Shown here: positions 37,168 through 50,469 of the stretch, piece after piece | Numbering within the stretch: position 1 is the stretch's first letter | Layout: every line of letters begins with the position of its first letter | From: Lotus japonicus | Lineage: Eukaryota > Streptophyta > Magnoliopsida > Fabales > Fabaceae | Assembly: GCF_012489685.1 (NCBI RefSeq) | Contig: NC_080046.1 | Location: forward strand, 62,883,984-62,947,983 | Direction: 5' to 3' | DNA: 64,000 bases | The notes under the pieces: model-generated | Databases searched by the model: none | Told to the model about the DNA's origin: nothing | What the model saw: only the letters and a program-made list of their open reading frames with translations | Position numbers and translations under genes: made by a program

Positions 37168-37209
37168 CTCCATTTATATCTACAATGAGGGAGCGGATTT
37201 TGAATGTAT
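37168..37209 (-). other. Possible upstream 42-nt mini-exon of the array gene
   Basis: CTCAG acceptor just before 37209 and GGAG|GTAAGC donor at 37168 frame an open, phase 1-1 segment (TFKIRSLIVDING) that would splice in frame to AAAG|TG at 37113. A further strong AAAG|GTAAGTC donor lies at 37353. These are canonical sites, but short open segments arise by chance in AT-rich DNA. Confidence 0.25.
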
Positions 37210-38049
37210 CTGAGAATGCAATAAATTTAATTAATGAATTTGGCGTATTTAATAAATTATTTTATGATAAAAAATTGAATTTGAAAAATAAATAAATGTC
37301 GCAATTAACAGTATGAATTTGAATTCATATTCGGAGTTGGATTTTGACTTACCTTTAGTAATATAAATGTAAGTGTAACGGCCGTAAATAGACTATTAAA
37401 TAGACTATTAGAAAGACTTAAGTTATTAGGTGAAAAATTACTGCAAAAATATTTATATTATGTTTCTATAACGCTTGCTAATGCAATATTTTGTTTGGCA
37501 AGAAGTCGTGGTGCAAGTTTCATTAACAATGTCTAGGAATGATAAAGTGGGTTCAACCAATCGAGTTAACCAACTTAACCTGTCAAGTGAGACAAGCTAA
37601 GTTGGGTAGTGCACCTCACCAACCGCTCGCCTCGCTCAACACAACAACTTGGCGGGATGAGATAGGTCGACCTGTCGATCCATCTATGTTTTCACTAATG
37701 TATTTTTCATTATTTTTTTAGTGTTCTAGGCAGATTTGTCTGAATCAACCAGCTGAAAAGTAGTTTTATAATGCTTTATGTCATATTACTATTTTTGTAT
37801 TGTATGGTAAACTAACTTTCCAACACATTCTTAAGCGGGGGTGGGTTGGGTATCTCAATTCATTCTTGTTGGTTGGTCAAGTCTCACCGCTTTAGACAGG
37901 TTGAAAGTGGGATAAGGCGTATTAGCTTACTTTGTTATCCTATGTCAAACTTTGAATATCTCTTCATAGTATTAATTAGATAATTCTCAACTTACATTTT
38001 TTTTTTTTACAAAATAAATGTCTCACCACTAAGTCAAGAGGTAAGATAT

Positions 38050-38415
38050 AGGGTTAAATATGTTTTTGTCCTCATAAAATAGTGAATCATTGATTTTAAC
38101 CCCCTTTAATTTTTTTCATTGAATTTACTACCCATTACCCAATTTATGATAAGGTTTTGGTACCTCTGTACATTTTAGTGATGATGTGGTGCATTTTGTG
38201 GCAGTTAAATGACCACTAATGCACAAAAACTGCCACAAATGTGTTAGGGGTGGGTTAAACCCCACAAATAAAAAACCGCCACAAAATGCATACTAAAATG
38301 AACAGAGAAACCAAAATCTAGTCATTTTCATAAATGGAGACTAAAATCAATGAAAAATCAAAGGGGACTAAAAATAATATTTAACTATTTAGAGGACCAA
38401 AACATATTTAACCTT
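38050..38415. mobile_element. TIR element with GGTTAAATATGTTTTTGTCC end
   Basis: The left AGGGTTAAATATGTTTTTGT and the right CCAAAACATATTTAACCTT are inverted, with further inverted blocks inside (CATTGATTTTAACCCC / GACTAAAATCAATG) and a GTGGCAGTTAAATGA / TGCCAC core. No ORF, about 366 bp. Similar single ends are seen near 22750 and 41590. This end sequence is, as I recall, very common in legume genomes. Confidence 0.75.
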
Positions 38416-38475
38416 AACATATATATATATATTATAACAATTAATCATCTTAATTGTGGGCCGAATATTGTAAAT

Positions 38476-38928
38476 TTTAATTTGATGCACCGATAGTTTA
38501 ATTTTTTTTACATAGACACCCATTCATATCACATTAATGTAAATAACTACATCACTTTTTTTTGCTACATCGGAAGAAAACACAATTTTATTAAATGATG
38601 TGATTAAGTTATTTTTTTATTTAGATTACAATAATAATTTGAAATTTAAAAAGATTAATATTCAGAATTATGAATCATTTAATTAATAAAAGGACCTATT
38701 ATATTGATATTCAAAATTTAAGGATCAATTGTGATGAAATTATAGTTCATGGTGTTAATTTGCAAAACCACTAAAGTTTGAGGTGATTTCATACCTTTTT
38801 CCCTTAATATAATTAAATTTAGAATGTACTTTTTACTTGGTAAACAACTATTGAATATCTACCGTAAAAAAAAAACAATTGAATGTTTGTGTAAACAAAG
38901 TTTACACTGTTAGTGCATTAAAATTAAA
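38476..38928. mobile_element. Possible larger member of the GATGCACC MITE family
   Basis: TTTAATTTGATGCACCGATAG at the left and TTTACACTGTTAGTGCATTA at the right face each other about 450 bp apart. They may bound one element enlarged by an insertion, or be two unrelated ends. Confidence 0.35.
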
Positions 38929-39105
38929 ATTTATTTAAAGTAACTGTAAAATACTAAAATTATAATTAAAAGGTTCTTATTTTCATATCATTTGAAGTTT
39001 CATAATGTTGAGTTATCTCAATAACATAATAATATATAATTTTAAATTGACGTAAACTTTTATAAATATAATCTATGTGATGATAACTTTCAATCTAATT
39101 CCAAC

Positions 39106-39223
39106 CGTCTCTAATGATAGCTCAAATGGTAATAGCTAGAAGACATATGGGTTGGAGTAGGGGAGGTCCATTAATCAATTTCTACCGGGTGTAATTTATC
39201 TTTCTAATATAAAATAAAAAATA
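39106..39223 (+). mobile_element. tRNA-derived SINE with a perfect 10-bp TSD
   Basis: Box-A-like GATAGCTCAAATGGTAATAGC is followed by a degenerate box B (GAGGTCCATTAATCAAT) and an A-rich tail. The flanks TAATTCCAAC at 39096-39105 and 39224-39233 are identical. The body is 118 bp. Confidence 0.82.
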
Positions 39224-40360
39224 TAATTCCAACAGTTAATGTGGAGATACAATTATCAGTAATAAAATTATTGTTGGTGTCATATAACTAGGGTCTTATA
39301 AAAATTTAAGTCAATCACTTCCGATGTAAACATATTTAGCTCTCTACAATACAATATGGTGTACTATTTTTCCTTCTCTAGATTTTTATCTTAAATGAGT
39401 TTTCATAGTGAGATTTTAATGGGGTTCAAGAGCAGGTGTTTGGGTTCTCGCACTTCCTATGGGTGCTCTTTCATCAATAAAGTATTCATTTTGTTTTCTA
39501 AAAAAAACTTTTAAAAACGTTTCACATGTAAATTTAATGAGGGTAGTAAATAATTTTCAAAATATTAATATATGATATTTAAGAAATAAATTATTAATTT
39601 CAAAAAAAAAATTAAATTATTAATTGTAATAACTCTGACTATTTAATGAATAGTAACAAATAGCACAGAAAAATGAATTGTAATAAATAGTAGTATTATT
39701 ATTAAATTAATGTAACAATGAATGCTATTATTAAATTTTGTTCTTTATTAATAAATATAGCATTTAATATTTTTTTTATTCTATGATGTTTTTTTCAGTT
39801 GTATATATCTTAATATCCATAAGTACTTGAAATCTACATTTCATGAGGGTAGCAAATAATTTATTAAAATATTTATGATGAATTAGTTGCATTAAATTTT
39901 TTCAGTTTTATTTTAAAACGATAAATTCTTTAGTTGTCAAAATTTATAATGAATTAATTGCAATAAATATTTTCATAGATTATTATATAGTACTATATTT
40001 AACTACTAGATTAAATATACGAAAGCAGGAGTTTATTTCTAATATTTTTTGATAATATGTAAAATTTATTATAGTTTAGGTAAATAAATATTGAAAAGAT
40101 TTTTTAATTAGGAAATTAAAGAAAAAGATGTGTTCAGGTATTTTCTTTAAAAATATTATAATGATCTCTTCATGTAAATAATAAATAATATTACTTAAAT
40201 TTAATAGTTTACGTTTAACCATTAGCAGTGAAGTAATTTTAATTATTTATTTATTTAATAATTTGAACAATCATTAACTGAATTAAACATATTTCAAATA
40301 AAGTAATAATTTTTTAATATCATCAAATACTTTATAATAACATATTATTACAAATAAGAT

Positions 40361-40534
40361 ATTAATTTCTATGCACTAACAGTGTAAATTTTTTTACACA
40401 ACCATTCAAATAAACTTTCAGTTTCTATTTTAAATATTTATTAAATTTGAAATTAATTATGAGCTAGTAAAATAGAGGGATATGACTGAATGATTGTGTA
40501 AGACTTATTTACACTGTCAGTGCATATAAATTAA
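40361..40534. mobile_element. Hairpin MITE, GATGCACC family relative
   Basis: ATTAATTTCTATGCACTAAC at the left and GTCAGTGCATATAAATTAAT at the right are inverted. The inner blocks TTTTTACACAACCATTCA and TGAATGATTGTGTAAGAC also pair. About 174 bp, without coding capacity. Confidence 0.75.
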
Positions 40535-41954
40535 TCTCTACCAATAATACCCGTTAATACTTTAACTCAAGTGATGAGTTTTACTAAATTTTAAATAGTT
40601 GTAAATTTATAAGATTCATTAAAAAAAATATAATAAAAGGTTTTTATATTCATATCTTTTTATATGATGTTGACACTGGTGTATCTTAATGAGATACTCC
40701 TTTCCTTTCAAAAAAAAAAAATCTTAATGAGATACTACAAAATAATTTTATATTGATGTTAAATTTGATGGATATGATCTAGTAAATTTCAATCCAACCA
40801 TGGATTTCAGAATATCACATTAGCTTCTTTTTTTTATAGCAAAATGAACTTAGCTTCTTTAGGTATTAACTTCCCGTCTAATGTATGGTGAGATATGTCC
40901 CCCAATTCCCAAATGTTGCTCATGCAATTTTGTATACTCAACTTTTGTTAAATTTTTTTTTGAATCAACTTTTGTTAATTAATGAAGTACGTACTTTGAT
41001 TTAAAAAGATACAGTTGTCCAGAAAAATATTATTTGATGGTTTTCAACAATGTAAATTGATCCTTAATTCCCAATGTAAATATGTAAATTGATCCTTTCC
41101 AATGTAAATATATACTACTATTAAAAATTTCACATATAAATTTAATGAAGGTAATAAATATTTGTCGAAATATTAATATGTGATATTTATTTAATAATTA
41201 AAATATTTACTAATTGTCATAACTACGAGTATAATGAATTGCAATAAATACTTTAATAAACTTCTATTAAAATATTAATACGTAACATTCAATGCTATTA
41301 TTAAAAAAATTATTTAATAAATAGAGCACTTAATATTTTTTTTATTCAATGATATGCTATCCAATTGTAAATATCAATAATATGTATTCTATAAATATTT
41401 AAAACCAAATTTATTTAGGGTTATGTGTCATGCCACTTAGTGGCGTAAGCCTTCATAAGTCAACTCATCACTTAACAAAAGAAGACTAACGACAAGGACT
41501 AATTTTATCTATTTTATTAACGTGAGAGACCAAAACCTGTGATTTGGTTTTTGGAATGACCAAAATCTATTCATGCCTAATTTACCAGGACTAGAAATAT
41601 ATTTAACCCTAAATTAAACAATGTAATTAACCAATAAATATTTTTTTATCAATTATTCAAGAGGTGTCAGAACTACATGTTTTTCCATATCCCTAACAAA
41701 CTTTTGACTAAATTCACAACCATGAAAATGAAACAAACTGATTCATAAAGACAAATGGATTGAGACTACGATCCCACATTGTGTTGACAAATTGTAAATA
41801 TTTTGTAAAAACATTACAAAGGATATCCAAAACATTTATAGTGAGGGGACCAAGAAGTGAAAGAGAAGGAAGAAGAGAGAAAATTGTAAAGGAAGTTCTA
41901 GCTATAGTAGGTTGAACAGAACCATGTCCTTATTGGAGGTGATATTTTGAACAA

Positions 41955-44900
41955 TTACTGGCATAGCTGCTCAACTGCTGTCACAATCTGAGCAGGTTGC
42001 ACCACTGTCCATTCCTCCAATGGCCCTGTGTATGGGGTTGGCACATCCTGAGAGGATAAACACACAACAGGAGCATCCAAATAGTCATTGAAATTTTCAG
42101 TGATAGCAGCTGTAAGGCTAGCACCAATTCCACCAGTACGCATGCACTCTTCCACAATCAGCACACGATGAGTTTTCTTCACTGAATTCCCTATTGTGTG
42201 AAGGTCAAATGGTTTCAAAGACCTGATGTCAATCACCTCAGGATCATACCCTTTGTTCACCAGTGTCTTTGCAGCTTGCATTACATGATACCTCATTCTG
42301 GAATAGGTTAAAATTGTGATATGTTCCCCAGGCCTAACCATCTCAGCTTCTTCAAGTGACAATACATACTCTTCATCTGGGATTCTCTCCTTGAGGTTAT
42401 AAAGCAATACATGCTCAAAAAGTATCACAGGGTTCTCACTTCGGATTGCAGCTTTCATCAGGCCCTTAGCATTGTAAGGGGTTGAGCAAGCCACCATCTG
42501 GATTCCAGGGATTGACTGAAAATATGACTCCAGTCGCTGCGAGTGCTCAGCCCCAAGTTGCCGCCCGACTCCACCAGGTCCACGAATAACAACCGGTATC
42601 TTAAACTGGCCTCCAGATGTGTAGTGGAGCATGCCACAGTTGTTAGAGATCTGGTTAAATGCAAGAAGCAGAAATCCCATGTTCATGCCCTCAATAATTG
42701 GCCTCAGACCAGTCATGGCAGCCCCAATGCCCATGCCTGTGAAGGCATTTTCAGCAATAGGGGTGTCCAAAACCCTGAGGTCTCCAAACTTAGGGGCTAG
42801 GCCTTTAGTCACCTTGTAAGACCCACCATAATCACCTACATCTTCACCCATGACGCATACTCGGGGATCCCTTTCCATTTCTTCTTCCAAACCTTCACGT
42901 AAGGCTTCAAAAAGAAGAAGTTCATGCCTGAGAGTCAAATGCAAATATCAATTCCATCATTAAATGGTGTTATATCAGAACTCAAAACAAATGCCAAAGC
43001 ATGCTTTTAGCAAGTCCAATCAAACATCTTGTATTGACGGGGGATCTAAATTAAGAGTCATATAAATGTCCCTTTTCAACCTTTATCTAAGTTCTACCCT
43101 TATATTTTCTTTCTGTTCCTGTGTTTCGTCAGCCCGAAAGGAAACAAAAAACACCAAAAAAAGGGGTAGTTTCCAGCATTAAAATCAACCACCTGAAACA
43201 GCTATTCCTTGTGACTTCCAAACCACCCTTTTAAGTGCTCGAAGATCAACTATGAAATCTAAAAATTGTGTCTCATGAGGTTGGCTCATCATTTGTGATG
43301 CATTCTGGGCGAATTTCGAATACACTAGCATTCTCTAAGTAAAACGTGTATCCAGAGCCCATTTCAGGTGTAAAGATAAAATAAGCTTTAATAAGAAAAG
43401 TAGAGAACACCTATAATTTTAGATCAATAAGCCTGGAATATGATACTCTGTATTTATACTGGTCGGTAAATAAAAACAAACTCATTTTGAAAGCAAGTGA
43501 GTCAATTCAGAGTTATAATTTTTACAGTCTCTTCTGCACCACGTATCACTTCCACAATGGCATGTTAATTCTCCTACTTGTGATAACACTAGCACCACAT
43601 TAAAGCTCTTCCTAAGGCTATGCCAGAGCCAAAAGGCCTCAAGGCTTCCCTCTTGGTCATTCAAGCAAGGGCCTTTTTCTCAAGCACTGATTTGGTGCCT
43701 AGGCAAGGGCCATTGAGGTGTGAAAGGGACTGAGTCTAGGGCCTGAAGAGAGTCTTTTTATTCCTTTATTGTGAAAGGGTAAACGATGTGAAAATCCCAA
43801 TAAACATTCAGCAAATAGTGAGCTTTGATCCTAACAATGATACTCTGGTTGTGTTTCTGAATGTGACTGGACATGACAAGAGGCGGCCAGAGGAGCTTCT
43901 CAACTCAAGGGAGATACATTAACTTTAGGTGCCTCATAGTTTTTTTACTATTGTCAAATTCTATTTCTCATAAAAGCTAAAACTTTTAGTGGGAGGCTAA
44001 GCATGATATAAGTGTTCATAGCCATAAACATTTAAGATGACTTGTAAGGGCATTTATAGGAAAACTGGAACAGAGAACATGTTTCAGTTAAATTGCATTG
44101 AACAAAGAGGTCAAATTACAGGCAAAAAAGTGTAAAAATATCAACTTAATACATTTCTTACATTATATATGTTGTTGTAAGACATGATAAATGTTTAACA
44201 TATAAAATGTTGGTAAGATAAAATCAACAACTAATTGCAGGAAAAAAACATACCCAGTTTTCGTTGATGCGGAACTGTCTGCTTTCGTCTGCAAATAACC
44301 CGCATACTAATTAGAAACAAGATAAAACCATGTAATAGGAGATAGAATGTATGGGAATCAGATAACTCACTGCAACTGCACTAGTAATCAATCGCTGAGG
44401 CTGTCGAGCTTCTAGGTTGAGGAGGTTGTTCATCCATGCATCAGATCTGACAACAAATATGCTACCTTTGCTTTCTAAATCATCAAAAGGTGTACACAAA
44501 ATGAAAGAAACAACATTTCAGTAAATACTCATCAAGTACAGTACTTAATCAAAGGAAAAGAACAGATATTGAAAAAAATTGAAATCCAAATCCTAATTAT
44601 CCAGTTTCTTCTAGAATGTGCAAATTAAGCTGAGAGACAGAATGCCAGCAACACAACAACATCGATGATCAACAACCGATTGAAGACCGAGATTAACAAC
44701 ACTGACAGGAGAGTGACAAGTTGAAGAATAAATAGCATCAAAATGAAACAAACAGCATTTAGAGGAATACAAATCCTACAAAAGTGACTGTTTTTAACAG
44801 GTAAAGCAAGAGAACAAAAATTGAAATCAGAGTCCATGAACATAAAATATAGAGACCACCCAACAAAGCTGAACATATATGGATTCTACAATCACAATGA

Positions 44901-45104
44901 ACATTATAATCCTATTAACTAGTGGTTCTCTCCAATTCCTATGCTTCCTCCATGAGATCAATATTTATTGAATTTTATTAAAAATTGCATCATTTTTGTA
45001 GAAAATTGAAGCGAACCTGAGAGGGATCCACGAGATGGGAGGTGCAATTTGTTGGAGGCGGAGAATGCAGTGGCAGCTCCTACTCCCTGGAAAAGGGTCG
45101 CCAT
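41955..45104 (-). CDS. Pyruvate dehydrogenase E1 component subunit beta, plastid
   Basis: Exons complement(45017..45104), (44371..44474), (44254..44288), (41955..42927) give 399 aa with GT/AG junctions in phases 1, 0 and 2. The first ~70 residues are Ser/Ala-rich and poorly conserved ([20 protein letters not shown]), as expected of a plastid transit peptide. The catalytic part starts at about residue 76 with [20 protein letters not shown] and contains [55 protein letters not shown] and the C-terminal transketolase domain up to VTAVEQLCQ. Known: with E1-alpha it forms the ThDP-dependent decarboxylase of the plastid PDH complex, supplying acetyl-CoA for fatty-acid synthesis. The Arabidopsis counterpart by order is At1g30120. 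Intron 3 is 1326 bp. Confidence 0.96.
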
Positions 45105-46808
45105 TGATTGAAACAGTCACCGAGGAGATCGAAGTTTGGCAAGCAACAAGGGTGGAAATGCAATGAACAGAGGAAAGAAAGAGTTGCGAGAAACTATATA
45201 GAAGAGGAAGAAGAGGCAAATACAATGCAATGGGATTGGAAAAAAACACAGATTGGGCGGAGAAATTGAGGAATGTTGTTTAGTTCACAGCTTTGTGTTG
45301 TGTGTATGTGTAACAGGTTTTAACGTTGCTACTATCGTAGCTATGATCAATGCAATGCAACAACTTGTTCCGCATAATAAAGGCTTCTTTGTGTGTAGAG
45401 AAATGATGAGGAAAAAAAGGTTTTTGTATTATTTAGACTCAAAAGGTTTTTTTTTTATATGGTTGATTTAAGTGATACATGATTGTTTTTTCTTAAGTAA
45501 TGTTTCGAATTCGAGTTTCGGGGATGAAAAATCTTCATTTAGACATAATGTTTTGGATTCGGACATGATTGTCTCAGTGGAGAATACATATCTTAAACAA
45601 AAACAAATTAAGAGCTCTTGATGTCAGCCAAACGAGATTTACAAAATAAGGGTAATCAAACTCTAACGAGAGCGATCCAACAAAACATTTTAAAAAGCAA
45701 TACTAAACAAGTTCACTTGGGTCTAAAGTTAAAGTTAGACACACATAAGCATATAAATATTGAAAGAAAAATTAAGGAAAAAATTACTTCAAACGGCCAT
45801 GATAGCCATGATAGCTTAGTAAGATCTAATATATTTTTACCTCTAACATTTGAAATTGATTTACATAATCTAGTGTTGTGGTAGTTTTGTTATTTCTCTC
45901 ACGACTAGTCTTCTTCTTTGAGACATTTATTTTCAACTGTCTCAACCTAAACAAGGTTCATAAAAAAAGACACTAAGTACTGCACGAGTGATCAGAGTGA
46001 CACTAGAGGTCAATGATGGTAACATCCACCGGATGGTGAGATACTAATAAAGGTAAGAATGAGATGGTAATAAGGAGATGAGAACAAGAGAAGAGAGAAA
46101 CAACAAAAAGAAAGTCAATCCAAGTTAGAGGATAAAAAACTCACATGGGAAAGAAGAGAAACCCTCTTGATAAGAGTATAAAACCCCAAAGAGAATGAAA
46201 CCCTCTACATTGGGATAATGGGAGAGAGACGCAATGCTTCCTTTTTCATCTATGGTGATTAAATAGAAAATTGTAAAAGAGAGAAATAATATTTTCATGA
46301 AAGATTAAAATGCCCTTAAAATTAAAAGAGATATGATGTGACATAAAATTCGATTAACATATGGTTTAAGAAGATTTTCTTCTATTTAGAAAATAAAAAA
46401 TACGATAATCATTTTGCTATTTTTTTTTACTATTATCACCATTTTGTTTTCTATTTTAAACGTATACTGTCTCTTTTATTTCATTTCCACAACAGTGTCA
46501 TAGGATTTTTATTAATTCACACGTTATTTTCCTCGTCATTTCATTTCCATTAATTTTTTTCATTCCCTTTCTCACTTTTTTCAACCACACTATTTATTGT
46601 ATTTTTTCATTTCCCTCCATTTTAGTTTTCTTCCACTCTTGTATTGTATCTTCTATTCTTCTAAAATATTAAAACAAAACAAATTAGGCAACCAAAATTG
46701 CTCTTGTGGTTGCATTGCAACCATAACAAAGGCAGCCAAACTAATAAAGGAAGGAAGAGACTTGACTTGATTTGAGTGGTCAAAAGCTTGTTAACACAGA
46801 ACACGATA
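45105..46808. other. Divergent intergenic region between PDH E1-beta and DUF1365 gene
   Basis: About 1.7 kb between two head-to-head genes, so it should contain both promoters. Short ORFs at 45253-45471 and 45618-45884 have no domain. No transposon ends were noticed. Confidence 0.6.
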
Positions 46809-49775
46809 ATGGAAATTCTTTATCTTCTATGCTCTATCATCTCCAGCTCCTTCACTTCACTCATACTCTCCCTTCTCCTTCCATTTCAAGCACTACTACG
46901 GCGGCTAGGAACCTCACGCGCCGCATCTTCCTCCACTAATGGCGGAGCTGAACCGATATCTCTCTACGAAGGTACAGTCTGGCACCAACGCCGGCACCCC
47001 GTTATCCATTCCTTCAAATACCAGGTCCGCTACGCGCTTATCGATCTCGACCGTGAGTCTCACGCGCCGCCGGGTCACATTTCCTCCGACGAGGCTCGCC
47101 AGTTAACTGACACCGATGGACCCATGTAATGAATCTTCAATATTCTCTATTTTTGAACCATTGGGTTCTCTCAGAGCCATGCAAAATTTCACCTTGTTGT
47201 TTCATTTGACTTTTTAGCTTTGATTTGAAATTGCTTAATGTTGAAGTTGAATCCAATTTTGCAGCTTGCTCTTGACAATCCCTCCTAGTGTGGGGTATGA
47301 ACAGAATCCTTTGAGTGTGTATTATTGCTATGATGTTGAAGGCTCATCTACACGTTTGAAGAAGTGCATTGCTGAGGTGTGTGGTAAAATATGCTCTCTG
47401 TTCTTAGTTTCTAAGGCTTCATATTATGTATGTTCCTAGCTGAAATCATGAATGGCTAATGTTTTTTTTTTCACCATCAACTCCATTTTACTTTCCCAAA
47501 CCAATTAGAATGATGAAAATACAATAAAATTAGGCCTATAACTTTGATGGGGTTTCTTACTTTCTTTTAATATATATTTTTTTGGCATTAAGCAATCGAC
47601 TGCATTTTAGAAGCTTTCTTTTTTAAGATTCTCTTTGTTTAATGAGAAGCAGTTTATGGTGTCTTTTTGTGGGATATGTAATTTGGATCTAATATTTGAG
47701 AAGTCAGGATTGTTCTTTTCCAATTTTGTTAGCAATGTCACTAGTTAGAATATTACTAAACTGCTGATTTTTTGTTTTGTTTCAGGTAACAAATACACCA
47801 TGGGGTGAAAGAGTATCTTTTATTTTCAATCCGCACTCTGATTTAGTAGCCAAAGCTTTGCATGTCAGCCCTTTTATGGTATGTAAACTATGCCATTTTC
47901 TTTGCTGCATATAGGACATTTTGGTTCAAATTGTTACTTGTTCTGTGACTATTATTAGATGGAAACAACAACAGTGGTTTCCTTACCTCCACTCTTTCCT
48001 TATAATGTTTGCTTCTTCTTCTTTTGATTTTTGTGTCTTGTTTCACATTGTCCTGCAACTGATTTTGGTGTTCATCTTTCTAAACTAAAACAGTTTATCC
48101 GGTGATTTTGAGTCTATTTGCACTGATAAAAACAACAAGAGATAAATTTTGTATTTTTTTTTTTTATTGAAGCATGGTTGACGGATATATATTTTCTGTG
48201 ACACCAAATGAACTGTTATGTTCTCACATTCACATAACACTGTCTGCAAGTAATTAACCAATGTTTGATCAGTTGAGGAGCTTTTTTGTTTTTTACTCGT
48301 TGTGTTCTTGTATTCATTCATGTGCCCAAACTAGCTAGCGTGATGCTTCTGATTCAGGTTTCGGCTGTTGGAAAAAGGATTAGTTATATGACAGTCTGCT
48401 GTATACCATTGTTTGGAGTTTTGTTTACAGAGTATTTGTCATACTTTTAAGGGGTAACCGCTCTTGTTTGATCTGCTATGGGATGAATGCATTTTGAAAA
48501 ATTACAAGAATAAAGCTATGGTTATAAGTATGAACTTACAAATGTAATTTTGTATATTATATGGGATGATCTTCACTTATAATACTTCATTATATGATGT
48601 GTTTCTATTTGAACGCAAGTTAAATTTTTTGTCATTCTCATAATAGAGAGTAAATACAGAATTATTTACTATCACTTGTTAGTCAAATGCAACTGGAATG
48701 AAGTGATGTAACATAGACTTTGGATTCGTAAGACATCACAATTCTTATACATATCATGGTTTGCTATTTGATGCTTAGCCTACATGGTTAAATTTATATA
48801 AAATCACAATAAGTTAAAATAATTTTCTGCATTTTATTGGTAAGAATCTCCTTGAACTATTGTAGGATATGCTTGGGAGTTGGAATATCAAAGCAAATGA
48901 CCCTGGAGAGAATCTTTCCATATCAATTTCAGTTCATCATCCTGAGCATGGAAACTATTTTACTGCCAGCCTGAAAGCCAAGAAGCTGTGCTCATCATCA
49001 GAGCCAGATCATGCAGTTTTCTTTTGGTTGATGCCTCATAAGGTTGCAGTATGGATATATTGGCATGTAAGCTTCAATTTTGCTATACCTCTCTCTTACT
49101 GTGTTCTTAAAGTGCAAATTCTATCAGACTGATAAGTTTTTCTTAGCTAGCAATTTAGAATCACACCTTGCCCTTGGTGGCATGACACCATCGTTTTCTT
49201 CCAGTATAAGAACATGTGAATTTTTTTTCAAAACTTGAGATTGGGATACTAGAGGACTAGTTTGGGCCTGTAAGTCAATCGATTTTTGCATTTGAGTTGA
49301 GAAATGCATCCTAATTTTCTGTGTTTAAAACCAAATGATTCCGTAGATCAGAAACACATTATTTTGTGTGCTCAAGAACCTTAGTTTTGTGACAATAGAT
49401 AAATAAATCATTTTCTTGCTTTATTTAACTCAGCATGCTGTTTTTGGAACACCTTTGATCTGTTTAGGAATTGCTTTATGTTTTCAATTGATTTTTTGCA
49501 TCTACGGAATGTGTTGTGTTCACCCTCCTGAATATTGTTTTCTCCAGGCCATTAAACTGTGGTGGAAAAATGTACGATTTGTCCAACACCCGAGATATGC
49601 CACACCCACGTACAAGGAGGAAGCTTTGATACGGGATAAGAAACTGCAATGTTGTGGCTTTAGTGATGATACCAGACATCTACAAGAAGGAGGAAGTGAC
49701 CAGGTTTGTTTAGCAGAAGTAAGTCCTAGAAACAGGCGGTTTAAATGGACCGATGCTGAGTGGCCATGGTCGTAG
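46809..49775 (+). CDS. DUF1365 family protein (At1g30130-like)
   Basis: Exons 46809-47125, 47265-47376, 47786-47878, 48866-49066, 49548-49775 give 316 aa with GT/AG junctions in frame. The N terminus is hydrophobic (MEILYLLCSIISSSF...LILSLLLPF, residues 1 to about 33), suggesting a signal anchor. The DUF1365 core follows: SLYEGTVWHQRRHPVIHSFK, YALIDLD, TIPPSVGYEQNPLSVYYCYD, VTNTPWGERVSFIFNP, KALHVSPFM, DPGENLSISISVHH. The C-terminal part is WLMPHKVAVWIYWHAIKLWW. The ATG at 46809 is used because the longer in-frame ORF starts with GTG. Known: DUF1365 proteins have no firmly assigned biochemistry; bacterial members neighbour cyclopropane-fatty-acid-synthase-like and flavin amine oxidase genes. 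Membrane association is inferred. Confidence 0.9.
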
Positions 49776-50469
49776 AACATAGTAAACATTGTTTTTGGGT
49801 GATACGAAGCATTTGTCTTCACTTTTTACTTATATGAAACCGTCCCGAACGGTAATGTTGTATGCCAGTTTCTGTGGCTAGGGGTGGCCAATATATCTCA
49901 TATTTTTGCAGTTGATGTCTTACATAATTAGGCCAAGAATTCTAGTATTTACCTTGTGACTACCACTAAGTAGGAGTTTTGTGAGGCTTCTGGTTTGAAG
50001 TTTTTACTTGAGAACTCTAAGTAATGTGGTTAACATCGAGAAACCCGGAGTGATGTGCTCATGAAAGTTATCTCAAAGAGGAAGGAGCTTTGACATACAT
50101 TTTTCAGTCAAATGGTAAATGACTTTGGCACTTACATCGGTTTTCATTCCATTTTCACCTTTTTTTAATTTCTTAGTTTTCTCTTATTTTCCTAACACAT
50201 CACTCATCATATCATTCATTTCTCTTTATTTTATTCCTAACTCGCTTTGAGCGTGATTGGATTTGTGGCATAAGCAAAAATAATTCCTTAGTGAAGACCG
50301 AACCACATGTTACATGCTATACAAGCTCATAATATAATTTCCTGGCAACAACGTGGAAGGGGGGAAAAGGAAGAAACCAAAAGAAAAATTGTGTTCCCAT
50401 GTATATTCTTCAAGAAACTCATGTGCAATATGGCCAAAATGGCAAAATTAATTAAAAAAAAAAAACCGA

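Larger units (their letters stand above)
37210..41954. other. AT-rich intergenic repeat region
   Basis: About 4.7 kb with no coding signal. It holds a TIR element at 38050-38415, a possible element at 38476-38928, a SINE at 39106-39223, a probable LINE 3' tail at about 39415-39510 (CAATAAAGTATTCATTTTG then an A-run), a hairpin MITE at 40361-40534, and long near-random A/T stretches with the repeated theme AATGAATTG(C/T)AATAAATA at 39600-40000 and 41150-41400. The last few hundred bases should include the PDH E1-beta 3' UTR. Confidence 0.6.
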
